NCBI RefSeq assembly: GCF_947507565.1 | Contig: NC_089176.1 | Coordinates: 2,852,001 to 2,916,000, forward strand | Reading direction: 5' to 3' | From: Oscarella lobularis | Taxonomy: Eukaryota > Porifera > Homoscleromorpha > Homosclerophorida > Oscarellidae | Length of the DNA: 64,000 bases | Part shown: positions 1-11,464 of the stretch, piece by piece | How positions within the stretch are numbered: the first letter of the stretch is position 1 | Layout: every line of letters starts with the position of its first letter | Made by a program: the position numbers and the translations under genes | The notes under the pieces: model-generated | Database searches by the model: none | What the model was told of the DNA's origin: nothing | Seen by the model: the letters and a program-made list of their open reading frames with translations, nothing else

Positions 1-886
1 CTGGCACAGCCGGCACAGCCTCGGTTTTCACTCTCATCACACACTTATTCGATCTATCAGCTCTAAATTCCGCTCGTAAAAAGACGGATGCAAGGATATA
101 GGACAGACACACCGAGAGTGCTTTGTTACGCGCCAAAGCAAACAGTCTGGCAGATTTTTTTCGTTCTTGGTCCCACCCACTCCGCTCGTCGGATTCGCGC
201 ATTTTCGTACCGTTTCGCAGACAGTTCTAATCTAATTTGCTGTACCTCGAAGCAAGTTGGTTCGCTTGGTTGTCCAGTGCGTTTTTACGGTCGTGCGTGA
301 TTGCGGAAAACATGTGAGAAAGCCGACGCGTGATCCAGTCACTCTGACGTACGTTGCTAATGTGCAAAGGGATCCGCGCATAAACAAATAGCGCGCGCCT
401 TAGAGGAGCTTCCTCTCGCGTTGACTCGATAAGTCATACCAAATCCGGCGTCTGGTTCTTTTGAAAAAGCACCGAGCCACTGCGACGCAGCGACGTTAGC
501 GAAATTCGGCTCGAAGAACTCGCAATCGTATCACGTTTCGACGTCATCATCAGGCGTGTCAGTGCGAGAGGCGTGATCAATTAAACTCACGTGCCAAAAA
601 ATTCTCACCCTTCCCAAATCACGACGACGATACCGACACTTGTTTTTCTCCGAACCGACGGGCAGCAGGAGAGCCACGTCGTCGTCGCAGCGAGCGCGAC
701 CAGTCGTGTACGTCGTAAGACGCTCGGGTTCCAAAAGCCGCTTCCCACTGATTTGACCTGCCTACGCGCGTATCCCCCCGCGTCTTGTTTGCGCCGAAAG
801 CACTGAAAGTGCCAGTGGGACTGAGTACGAGATCGTCGACGAAGCTGAAACCTTGAGGCGTTCTCTGGCGCAATTGACACTATCGA
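1..886. other. Upstream region without a supported gene
   Basis: No open frame here shows recognisable domains, splice signals or family resemblance. The short frames look like chance openings in GC-rich DNA. The part nearest the forkhead start is probably its promoter and 5' untranslated region, which is an inference from position only. Confidence 0.5.
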
Positions 887-1747
887 ATGGAAGCGTCCGC
901 CGACGATTGTTCCAACAGTGTCTGGAAAGGACTCGGAGGCGACGACGTCGCCGGCGGCGAATCGTCGACGTCGTCGTCTTCGTTTTTTTCGTCGTCCTCT
1001 TCGCCTTCGTCGTCGTCGTCCAAAACGAAGCGTCCCAAAGCGACGTTCATGTGCATGATAGCGGCGGCGATCTTCGAATCGCCGGAAAAGCGTCTATCCC
1101 TGCAGGAAATCTACCAATTTGTCACGCATCGCTTTCCCTACTACAATCACACGAATCGAAAAGCGTGGCAGAATGCCGTGCGTCACAATCTCTCCTTGCA
1201 CGACTGCTTCGTCAAAATACGCCGCTCGGCGTGCATCGTCAGCGGCGGTCAAGTGTACGAGACGACGGCGCACGGCGGCTATTGGACGCTCGACGCCGAG
1301 GCGATGGAGGAGTTTGCCAAGTACGGACGCATCAAACGTCGTCCGTCGGCGCGTCTCGTCAAAATGTCGCGTCGATCGTCGTCGAGCGGCACTCTTTCGG
1401 ACGGCCAAAAGCGACGAGGTCGTCCGCCGCTTTCCGCCGTCGCCGCCGCCACGTCGTCACAAGACAAGAACGACTTGACGACGACGATAGAGTCGACGGA
1501 AGCGGAACTTGGAGACGACGACATTGGCGCTTCGTCGAGCAATATCATCGATCGCGAGTTGCCGTCGCTGCTGTTGCCGCCGTTCAGACAACAGGGCACA
1601 AGCTTGGAGTCACTTTCATATGAAAATAAGAACCACTATGAACAACAACAAGTTGACGTCAAGGAAGAAGATTCTAGGTCGTCTTCGTCAGCCGTTATTC
1701 GACAGTGGTGCGACGAAGTCATACGCGCCTACAACAACTTTCCGTGA
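887..1747 (+). CDS. Divergent forkhead-box transcription factor (286 aa, single exon)
   Basis: A DNA-binding nuclear transcription factor. After a Ser-rich N-terminus (residues 22-46) lies a forkhead domain at about 48-150. The recognition helix reads WQNAVRHNLSLHDCF (94-108), and helix 1-2 contains ESPEKRLSLQEIYQFVT, which resembles FoxP more than other classes. The usual domain opening (PPFTYASLI type) is replaced by a KATFMCMIAAAI stretch. The wing between the FVK motif and the GGYWTLD motif is longer than usual. The C-terminal half is Ser/Arg-rich and lacks clear motifs. The ATG at 887 is the first in frame and gives an intact domain. Membership in the Fox family is secure; the subfamily is not. 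It ends 219 bp from the stop of convergent WBP2. Confidence 0.9.
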   Translation: MEASADDCSNSVWKGLGGDDVAGGESSTSSSSFFSSSSSPSSSSSKTKRPKATFMCMIAAAIFESPEKRLSLQEIYQFVTHRFPYYNHTNRKAWQNAVRHNLSLHDCFVKIRRSACIVSGGQVYETTAHGGYWTLDAEAMEEFAKYGRIKRRPSARLVKMSRRSSSSGTLSDGQKRRGRPPLSAVAAATSSQDKNDLTTTIESTEAELGDDDIGASSSNIIDRELPSLLLPPFRQQGTSLESLSYENKNHYEQQQVDVKEEDSRSSSSAVIRQWCDEVIRAYNNFP

Positions 1748-1966
1748 TGTTGGCTAGCTCTCGTCGCATTTTTATTTGAATCTTTCGCCTATTTCTACTG
1801 CTACTCGGACGCGAGGCGACAGCTGCAAAGAACTTCGCCGAAAAGTTATAACAGCAGAGAAATGGGGAGGTTATTTATTATTAGATTTATACGTTTTTTT
1901 TTCCGACCACTTCCTCATACGAGGGAGGCTGATCCTAGAGGGAGCGAGGACACGTCACAACTAAAT

Positions 1967-3258
1967 TTACGTATTGTGTACATGAATTGTTACCGTAGGC
2001 GGCGGCGGCGGCGGAGCGGATGGCGTGGCAGGCATGTAGACGGTGTGCGGCGCGTCCGGACTGTAGTAGGCAAAATTGGCGGCCGCTTCGCTCGCTTTCT
2101 CCTCGGCTGCTGACATGGGTGGCGCCGACGGAACTGCCGCCGTGGGCGTGGGGCCGTTTGAGTACGGTGGCGGTGGAGCCGCGGGAAATGTCGTGATGCG
2201 TTCTCGTTGACGAGCTGCAGGCGAGTCGAGGCAAGTTGTTCAATTAGCGTTTTCAGTTTGAGCTCAGTCCCTTACCTTGAGCTATAGTTTTCATGAGAAG
2301 GCTTGAATATTCGATTGCTCCTCCTGACGTGAATATCAGCGAGAATTTGGCCGTTCCGTAAAAGCCTCCTAATGGGGGGAAACACTGTGTCAACTCAACT
2401 AGGCTGCATGAACACACTATTTTTAGCGCCCAGGGTTCCCTTCTTGGTTTCCCCACATCTTAACTATTTAATGAATATGGCTAGCAACCTTTTCGTTTGA
2501 ACTGCCTCTGTTTTGTCTAGCAGAGTCAATTTCCAAACGAAAACGAAATGTTGATCTTTGTAATTAGCCTAATGAAAGTGCTTTTGGGGCCTCTAGATCA
2601 ATAGACGCCCGTCTCTTGTAAAATACATTTACTTGCCATTCGGTTCGGCTGTGATATGGCCGTCCAGTGAATTGGCACCAAATATGGGTTGTTTCACCTT
2701 GGAAGACGCCAAAATGCGTGTGACGTGCACACTCGGACGCGCGTGTGTTTACCTCAAGCTCTCGGAGACCGGGAAAGGCCATCGAGAGAGACGACAAGGT
2801 TACTGAGGCAAGACTCGTGAAAATTACCTAGGCAGGAGAAAATGCAGATTGTGGTTAGACAACATTCTTCATTGGAGCAATATTGATAATGCAATTGAAA
2901 AATCTGCTCTGGTAAGAGCGCTGTCTACGGACACTGAAAAGAAAACTTTGACGTCATAGGCCTTCATATAATATCTACTTTGTACTAAGCGGGTTTTCAC
3001 TTTGGGTACTCTGCATCTGATTCTCTTAGAATAAGATAAATAGCTTACTCGATACTGTGTCAGGTAGACGGTTCCTTTGGCTGTCTGTTTTCCCTGAAAG
3101 GAGCCTCCTTTCACTTGCAGTTCTACGTCATCGTAGAAACTGAGAATTCTGAGAAAGACGCTTATAGGCCTAGTGCGGTCTAGTCTACGCGAGGCATCGC
3201 ACCTCTCTCCTGGAGCAAGGTAAAGTCGTCCTTGGGCAAAAGCGACGTTGAGAGCCAT
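1967..3258 (-). CDS. WBP2: WW domain-binding protein 2 (GRAM domain), about six exons
   Basis: An adaptor and transcriptional co-activator in which a GRAM domain is followed by a proline-rich tail that binds WW domains. Exon 1 encodes MALNVAFAQGRLYLAPGER. Following exons give a GRAM core: a YDDVEL segment, KGTVYLTQYR (as in vertebrate WBP2 KGTVYLTPYR), a VKQPIFGANSLDGHI segment, and FSLIFTSGGAIEY. The last exon (about 1967-2215) encodes PPPYSNGP, then AAEEKASEAAANFAYYS, matching the human AEAKAAEAAASAYY region. The tail has a PPPY motif. Introns are about 50-250 bp. Its start lies 81 bp from the divergent CLEC16A start, so the two probably share a promoter. Exon borders were read by eye. Confidence 0.88.
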
Positions 3259-3339
3259 GGAGTATCCGGGGTGAGTCAGAGAGGCGCAGAGTCACCTGAT
3301 TCATTTGTGTACAGTTTTATCCGGGTGTGTGGTACAGCA

Positions 3340-6300
3340 ATGCTTCAGCGATCGCGAAACTGGTTGAACGAAGTCCTCTGGAAGCCGAAGAATCCGCTAT
3401 CGATCGACCATCTGAGGTGAGATCATCTCGCTTCCCCAACGTCGACGAAAACGGCGACATACAGGTACTTGCACGGCGTCCTAACGAAAAACGGCGTCGT
3501 TACGGAGCGCAACAAGAGTCTTCTCGTCGAAACGATTCGTTCGATAGCCGAAATATTGATATGGGGCGACCAGAACGACTCGCGCGTATTCGAGTAGGAG
3601 CAAACACGTCTCGCTCTCGCTTAGACCGTCGCTCCAATTCGCGCCACTTGTAGTTTCTTTCTCGAAAAGGCGATGTTTCGCTTTTTCCTGCGAATTCTCC
3701 AGCAGCGAACGAGCCGCTTCCTCCCCGTTCAGCTGCTCCAGACGCTCAACATTCTCTTCGAAAACATTCGCAACGAGACGTCGATCTACTATCTGCTGTC
3801 GAACAATCACATCAACCTATTCATCGTTCATCGATACGATTTTTCCGATGAAGAGGTGGGGGGCTCGCCTCTCTCTCTCTCTCTTTCTCTCGCCATCAGA
3901 TGATTTCATATTGCAGATTCTCGCCTACTACATTTCCTTTCTGAAAACGCTGTCGTTGAAGTTGAATCAGCATACCGTTCATTTTTTCTACAATGAGGTA
4001 GGGGGGGAAATTTTGAATGCCGTACTTTTAATTAATAAATTAATTTTCTCTTATTAGCATCTAATGGACTTTCCCCTCTACACGGAAGCGATAAAATTTT
4101 TCAATCACTCGGAAAGCATGGTGCGCATTGCCGTGAGAACAATCACGCTGAACGTCTACAAAGGTGAGCAAGAGAAAAGCCTACGAAAAGAAAAAAGATG
4201 CCCGAAACTCTAACCTACTAGTTGGCGATTCTGCCACCCTGGAGTATATATGCAATAAAACGGCCGTTCCCTACTTCGCCAATTTGGTCTGGTTCATTGG
4301 GAAACACGTTTTGGAACTCGACGATTGTGTTAGCAATGCGGGGTAGATACGAGATCCTTTTTTTTGAGGCGAGTAGCGAGTTTCTTTTCCCTAGTCATCT
4401 GCGACGCAGCTGTCTTGGAGATCTCGTTGCCGAGCATTTGGATCAGCTGCACTACTTGAACGACATTCTCTCGCTCGGGATCGATCCCTTGAATGCCGTC
4501 CTAACCGATCACCTTCAGAATCGTCTTCTTTTGCCTCTCTATGGATATTCGTTGTGCAGCGAGCAATCGACTGTATAAGAGCTTAGCAGTTTTTTTTGAA
4601 TTTTTGTTCTTTGACGCTGGCTCTTTAGGACAGTTCGCCTACTATCAGCAGAGTCATGGCACTTTTTCTCCTCTCGCAAGTGTTTCTCATTCTGTCTCAC
4701 TCTCCGCTAGTCACCAGCGTTGCCGATTTTCTTCTCAATGGCGATATGGCTGTAACAGCAAATTTGGAAGCGGCTTCAGCAGACGGAACACCCGAGGTGA
4801 TTGTTTATGTGATGAACGTAGACAGATCTCGACTCTCACTCTGCCCTTCTCTTCCTAGTCGTCTCATCGTCACACCGGTTCCATGAACAGTATTCGCGCG
4901 TTCATTCCTCCGCTGGAACCGTTAGCCGACACGCTCGCCGCCTCCGTCGTCGCTTACGTTCCGACCGTTTCGCCGGAACGATCGCGTCGGACGGAACACA
5001 AGCGACGACGTCGATCGGGACACGTGCCAAGTCAGAGTTCCCAAGCGTCCGAGTACTTGGTCGTTCATTCGACCACAGAAACCGAAGTGGTTGAACCGAT
5101 CGCTCAAGTCAAACCGGTTGGCGTCGCCAATTCGACGTTTTTCGTGGAAACGTCGGACGAGACGACGACGTATGGCGATCCACTCGGTGCCGTTGAAGTT
5201 GAAACACCCCAAGAGAGGGAGAAGAAAAGTGACAAAGTCGACGATGTCGAGTCTGTGGAAAGCAAAGCGAACGCAGAGCCAGTTGCCGAAGAAGAAATTC
5301 AAATTGAGAAGACTAACGAAGACGATGATGGAGACGAGCCAGCTCAATCCGAATCAAAAGGTGTTCCTCCCGATTTGGTTAGCAGTACGATTGTCGACGT
5401 TCCGCGACAACATCCGACGAGGTCAAGCCTTAGGCGTGCGCTTTGTTCGTTGTTCATATTTTAATGTTTTTTTTTTCGTAGTGCTTACATTTCCGCCGTG
5501 TGCGAATCTCTGAGTTGCAAGAAGAACGACTTGGAGGCGCTCTATGCCGTCTGCCTGCTCTACGGCATCTGTGTGAATAAAGGTACAGGGAGGTCCCCTG
5601 GCGTCCCCAAATTGACCTGCGAGAAAGCATCCTGATTTTTTTTCTCTTGTGCTGCAGGTGTTGAAAGGAAGTTGCTCACTGGTGCTGGTATAGCGCCCAG
5701 AATGGACGAGGTACGAGATAAACGTAGTCTGAGAAGGTCAACCACCTTTTGTTTGCCAGAGTGAACCTCAGTACTGCGATCATTTGGTAGATTGTCTAAT
5801 TTCGCTAATTGAAAAAATATGCCAAAACGGTAAAAAAGATAAAGAGGGCATGTGGCTTGACTTCATCGATCGTTGCTTTAGGCAGTCAAACGCGACTGGT
5901 GACACTTAAAATGACCATTATGCTGCTACGCGAACTTCTGCCACAGTTGGACGAAGAAGAGCACGCGCGCGGGCTCAACGACGGTCACCTGGCCATGCTA
6001 GAGGTTTCAATCCACCCGTTCCGTCTGTAACTAATAACGCCTGATGAAAATATAGGGAGCAAGAGAGGCCAGCACCTTGCAACTCAGACTCTTTTATAAG
6101 GTAAGATCAGGTTGTCGTATATATGAAATAGAATGCTATCAGGCTTGCGATTTGCAGGGGCCTCATGACGACATATTTCTCGATATGTTTGAAGACGAAT
6201 ATGAATCGAGTCACGGCAAGCCGTTGAACGTTGAGTATCTGATGATGGACGACTCGCTGCTTCTGCCGCCAACCGGCACTCCGATGACGGGCATCGGGTT

Positions 6301-7436
6301 CGATCGGCGACTTCCCTGTGGCGAAGTGGAACGCGCCAGACGAGTAAGGGTTGAATACGCTACTACGCATTCATCTAATAGTTTTGTCACGACAGGCGAT
6401 GCAGATCTTCTTCATCATGCGTCGCTTGTGTCAGTCATTCACTGGCGAAGCGGAAGAGGAGTTGCCGCTCTTGAGTAACGCCGAAATGGTCGACGTGGAC
6501 GACAAACTCGACTTGAGTAGGCCGAAAATCATGCGCTTCTACGTTAGATGTGACAGGAGAATTTCTTGTACTAGACAATAGTGACCTGATAGCCTGCACA
6601 GTGGTGACAGGAGATAAGTGAGTGCGCACAAAGGCCTGTGTACAGGTATTAATTAAACCGTTTTGCGCTTACAGGACGGCGAAACGCTTTCTCGTCGTCA
6701 GCCCGCATCAGCTCGTCCTCGTCCAACCGGACACGACTCGTCTCGGCTGGGGCATCACGAAATTCACTGCTTACCTACAGGCGAGAACATCGTAGTAGCG
6801 AAGGTCTTTTGGCTTCATTGAGACGATGTTTCTTTATACTAGGACATAGAGATAACTCCTGATCCGGCGAGCAGCAGCTGTCTTCACGTCGTCGCTCACC
6901 ATCCAACGGCGCACAACAGCCGATCGATGACGCGTCACAAGCCGACGCTCACCGGAAAATTCGAATTCGACGATCACATTCGCTGCTCGGCGGCGCGCCA
7001 GCGAATTCAGCACGGCTGCAACGAGGTGAAATTTCGCAAAATGCAAACGATAGCGAAAATGCTTCAACTCCCGCCGCCGCCGCCGCCCGCGTCGCTCAAC
7101 TACGGCTACGGCTACGCGTCGCCGCCGCTCACCGTTATAAAGCCGATCGCGTCGTCGCCGAAAATTGAGCGGCAACCGATTGAGCAGCGACTTGAATCTG
7201 GCATTTCATTGCTTGGGAGTTCGAAGTCGGACGGAGGTGAAGCAGTTCCTCTTAGGGAGATGAAGACGACGTCTGGCGACGATGGAGGCAGGCCGCGAAC
7301 TTCTAGCATGCCGCTCAACCCTAACAAGACGGCGACGAGTAGGTTTTCTGTTGAGACTTCTAATGACGCACTTTCTCCTGTCGTTCCGCAAGAGGAAACG
7401 GTTCCTCTGACGGGAGATGGCATTCAACACGTGTAA
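3340..7436 (+). CDS. CLEC16A: CLEC16A homologue (FPL-domain endosome/mitophagy protein), multi-exon
   Basis: A conserved cytosolic protein acting in endolysosomal trafficking, autophagy and mitophagy (fly Ema, worm GOP-1). The start [17 protein letters not shown] corresponds to the human MFGRSRSWVGG start. The next exons carry the FPL domain, with [36 protein letters not shown] and [20 protein letters not shown], nearly identical to human. Later exons hold [20 protein letters not shown] and the [11 protein letters not shown]-type segment. The last exon (ending 7436) is Ser/Pro-rich with a short proline run, like the human disordered tail. Introns are mostly 50-110 bp. Gene order and motifs are collinear with the family over the whole length, so identity is very secure. 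The plus-strand splice chain was followed but not every junction was tested. Confidence 0.93.
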
Positions 7437-7877
7437 AATTAAATTCAGTTTACTGTATGCAGAAAATAAAAATGTATAGAATTCGTCCTTTTGTATACTT
7501 CGGCTATCCTAAACATGCTATCACGTATAAAATGTATATGGCTCCCGTATATCCGGGTTGAAAAAGCCGTCTATACAAAATGCAAGATTATGACATACGG
7601 GCACCAATTACGTCTGTGGCCCGTATATCCGGGTAGGGTAAACGGTTTTTCCTTGCTTTTCCTTGAAAAGCCGTTTACCCTACCCGGACATACGGGCATC
7701 AGACAAAAGCAAACATGTAAAGCACGCAACGTAGACTACGTCGCTTGCGCGTGAAAGTAGAAAAGAGGCACCCAAAATTTTATTTTAAAATATTCCCTTC
7801 TCGATCTATGGTCTCACGCACATGCGAATGAGCGGTTCAATTTTTACCAACACAAAATTAATAATTAACTATAATTA
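7437..7877. other. Intergenic region with a foldback element
   Basis: This lies between the convergent 3' ends of CLEC16A and the first TIR gene. It holds the hairpin listed separately and an additional partial unit near 7537-7570 that repeats the CCCGTATATCCGGGT core. No protein-coding evidence. Confidence 0.6.
7619..7697. repeat. Near-perfect inverted repeat (32-bp arms, 15-bp loop)
   Basis: The left arm 7619-7650 and right arm 7666-7697 are reverse complements with two mismatches. The core of the left arm is CCCGTATATCCGGGTAGGGT. A related partial unit in direct orientation lies at about 7537-7570. It could be a small foldback or MITE-like element or a structured 3' signal; it has no coding capacity. 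Confidence 0.85.
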
Positions 7878-10800
7878 CTAAGCGCTGCGAGTCTCGTTCG
7901 TTTCTGGAGCTTCTGGCAGGGTTTTGCTTCTTTTTAGACCAAGTTTCAAAATAGACGATCGGCGGCTACTATGGCTGCCTTCAATGCGAGCCCATTTCCT
8001 TGACTCAGCAAGTTTGACTGAGTCGGGCTGAGCCGGACTAGACAAAGCTCGTTCTAACATCAGTTGCCCCTTGCAACTGGATCGTCTTCTAGTGATCATT
8101 TCAAGAGAAGGTAGATCCTCTTCATCAATGGAGCTGTCAAGTGACTTTCCAAGACCTGGGTCTTCTTTCATTGCCATTGGAGTTGGCAATGATTTTGGCG
8201 GCACCTCCGCCAAATTCATCGCGGTTGGGAGTTTTCGTAACCGCTGACGATCGCGAAGTGGAATGCAGGAGACGCCTTTTGTCAAGGAATCCATGTCAAG
8301 GCAGCCGTGTCTGCAGCAGAAACGATCATAGTACCAGCAACAGACGTCCACATGTGGATCATCTTTGTTCTCCCAATTGCCCTCTAGCATTTCATTCGCT
8401 TGGGCAAGAAAACTAGTCTCCTCCTCCTTGGTGTCGGCGTAACAGCTTAAGACGACTTTGAATTTTTCTTCCAACATTGATGCGTTATCATCTCTCGTTC
8501 TCCACTTGCTAATAAAGCAGCAGTAGGCGAGAGAGATAACGTATCCGTCTCCGCCGTAAAATGTCATCTCTGCCGCTTTGACAGCTTCCTTTAGATAACG
8601 CAACGCCGCTGCGTACTCCCTCCTTTTGTAGAAAAGCTTACCCAGAGTGTATCCAATAAAAAAACGCAGAAGAGGATCGGCAGGACGCAACTGGAAAGCC
8701 TCGGTTATGAGAGCCATTCCTTGTTCCTTTCGGTTCACCTGGTAAGCGAGAGCCCCTCGAGTATAAAAAATGATTGATCGGCACACGACGTCAAGTCCCA
8801 GTTGCTTCTGAAGTGCCTCTATTTTGTCCAAGTGCCGTAGGGCGTCGCTGTAGCAACCGGTCAGTCCCTTCAACTCAGCTATTCGCAAATGAACGATGAC
8901 GGAGCACGGATGAATTCCCCTCACATCAGCCTTTAATTTCTTAACGACCTTTTGCGCCAAAGGTGATACCAAGCTTCTCGGCTTTTCGCCGAGTTTGGTG
9001 CAAACACTCAACGCCGCTTGATATGACTCCATAGCTTCCTTTTTTTTGCCTTCCTGATCAACGTAAGTTTCTCCCAGTGCAGTCAACGTAGAGACCAAGC
9101 GTTCAATTTGCATCCTGCCGGTAAGACACTCTTTCGCCTTTCCGAGATACTTCGATGCCTTAATCAATTGACCAAGACAACGATACGCATTTCCGAGCGA
9201 AGAATAGCACGATCCCAATGCTTGGCGACTCTCATTATCATCTGCAGCAATAAGCATTGCTTTAACGTCTTCTAATTCATCGACGGCGTCCTTCGGCTGT
9301 CCCTGACGAACCCAAACGTCCGCTCTTCGTATTCGCAATTGAGCACAATCCGACAAGGACTTCAGCTTGTCTGCAAGCGTCAGCGAGAAGTCGTACAGTT
9401 TCAGCAGATCGTCGCACGACCATCGAAACAGTTTCAGCAGCGGTTCCGCTCGAAGAACGATGTCGACAAAGTCTCCGCTCAATTCCGATGGCACGGGGTC
9501 GCATGTCAATACTGCTACGAAATTGTGCTTGTCATTTGCATACTCTCTCAAAGCGGACCCCGTTTCGTCCGAGTAATAGCGCCGGATGATCGTGTTCAGG
9601 CGTCGGCTATAGTGGCGATAGTAGCGTCGTTTCGTGTCATTGAGTTGACATGATTTTTCCTTTTCTTTTGCCAACATGTGGAGAAAGCAGCGAAAGACGC
9701 TATTCAAGCAGAGCCGACCGTCGTCCTGACGAAAAAGCAGACTCTTTCGTGCGAGAATGTTTCCAATGTCTCGGTCCACAATTGCCTCCACCGCCTCTGT
9801 GGTAAAGTTGCCCGGAAAAACGGCGAGGCACAGCGCTTTTACTCGAACTTCTTCGCCGCCCAGACTTTCTAGAGCCGTTGAGAAGCGGTTGTCTATTCGG
9901 TACTGAGAAGCTAAAAACAATTTGTCCAGTTCCTTCTTTAGCCACTTCCACGGCTCTGGACGAATGGTAGTCATCTTCTGAATGAGTTCCCTAGCCGACG
10001 TTCTTCTATACTTGATCAAGGCAATGAAGTGAGAGAGGAGCATGGGATGACCTTGAGAGATCTTTGCCAAAGTGGCTGCTTGCTCTGGTGTTGCACAAAC
10101 GTCATCGCTATTATAGGTGGAAAACTCGCTTTGAATGAACGTTTTGCATTCGTTGATGTCGAGCAAATTGACGTTCAGGTTCTTCATTCGAATACACGGA
10201 ACTTCCAACTGGGAGCACGATGTGATAAGTAGTTTCGTCTTGTTAGAATACCGAAGAATGTCAGTGCAGAATTTAAGTAGATTTGGCTCGGAACCGGAAT
10301 GAACTTGGTCAATGAGACGGTCAGCTCCATCAAGAACGACCAGTTGATCTTGATTCGACGACAGCAGTCCATTCGTCAGAGCCTGCTTTAGACTGGTTTC
10401 CTTTTCACAGTCTAACGACTGGAGAAATTCCTCTTTAAGCTGACAGGAGGAATCAGTACGGCTCACGTCCAAGTAAAGGATCTTCCATTCTTGGTCTAAA
10501 CAGGCCTGACAGACGGCTATGGCTGCGACGCTTTTTCCAATGCCGGGAAGTCCAAACAGACAGCAGATGTCGTACAAGGAAAATGAAGCCAAAATATCTG
10601 CTTTTAAGGCCTGCCGCCTGCAATGAGGAGGAAGCCAGGACCAGTGACTTTCTCTCGTCCCACTCTCCCTCATCAATGGTCTACGTGCTAAACAAAAATA
10701 ATTAAATTGTATTCATTTATTCCCATATTTATCAGATAGAAGTTTACTAGGTTTCATTTCGTTTTCAATTTTTCGGCAAATTTCTTCTGCATCGTCTTCC

Positions 10801-11297
10801 GAATTGAGACGAAGAGCTTTTAAATCGCCTAAGAAAGGCCACTTTTGACACACGGTGTCAGTGTCGACACTTCCAATGAAAATCGGATAAATAACTGATA
10901 GCTTTGACTTCATTTGTCGTTGTAACAAAGCGGCAAGCTCCATCTCCTGACGAGGCGAACGCGCCGTCTCCTTGGAGATGAAAACAAGTGCCATTTGAGC
11001 GGCATTGATGTTCTCTTGAATGGCTTTGAGCTCTGATTGACCCCAGTGAACAGAGTAGGGCGCCAAGAAGACTTCTATTCCGGAGCACCGGCGCTTCAGA
11101 CTGGCGTAAATATGAGACGCCCACTTGATTCCCGTTTGGGTTTCGTCATAGCTCAGAAAAACGTCGCAGTCTGTGACAAAAAGATGAGCATGGATGAACC
11201 GGTTATATCTCAAACTTTAACCAATGTCAGAAGAGCTGAAAAAGCCACTTTCTGGCCGCAAAAGAGCTCCGCTTCGTAGTCGAGTAGCCATCGTCAT
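7878..11297 (-). CDS. TIR / NB-ARC-type STAND ATPase / TPR protein 1 (about 1102 aa)
   Basis: Exons 11297-11222, 11170-10748 and 10687-7878 join in frame (phases 1 and 1) with GT-AG introns of 51 and 60 bp. Residues 26-165 form a TIR domain: strand A DCDVFLSYDE, a BB-loop-like region with VHWGQSEL, and an RSPRQEMEL segment with a candidate catalytic Glu at 103. Residues 205-500 form an NB-ARC/STAND ATPase with P-loop GLPGIGKS (212-219), Walker B LVVLDGADRL (282-291), a LLITSCSQ strand and a GHPMLL motif. About 550-900 is alpha-helical repeat sequence typical of TPR solenoids. The tail has a conserved FCCR motif (956). The layout suggests a ligand-triggered oligomerising sensor, like plant TIR-NLRs or bacterial TIR-STAND defence proteins. 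The function is inferred. It has a tandem paralogue upstream. Confidence 0.88.
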
Positions 11298-11464
11298 CAC
11301 AAGTACTACGTCAGAGCATATTTCCTTTCATGGAAGGTGATCACGTGCTCTCACGTGGTCAACTTCTACTCAATAACCATAGAAATACAGATTTTCAACT
11401 GACTCTTAGATATTCATATTGACCAATGTGATCATGATTTTTCTACAGCAGCAGTAATAGGTAG

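Noticed and set aside
853-1623. Long Arg/Val-rich frame overlapping the forkhead gene
   Set aside because: It is an out-of-frame shadow of the forkhead exon; composition is repetitive and no domain is present.
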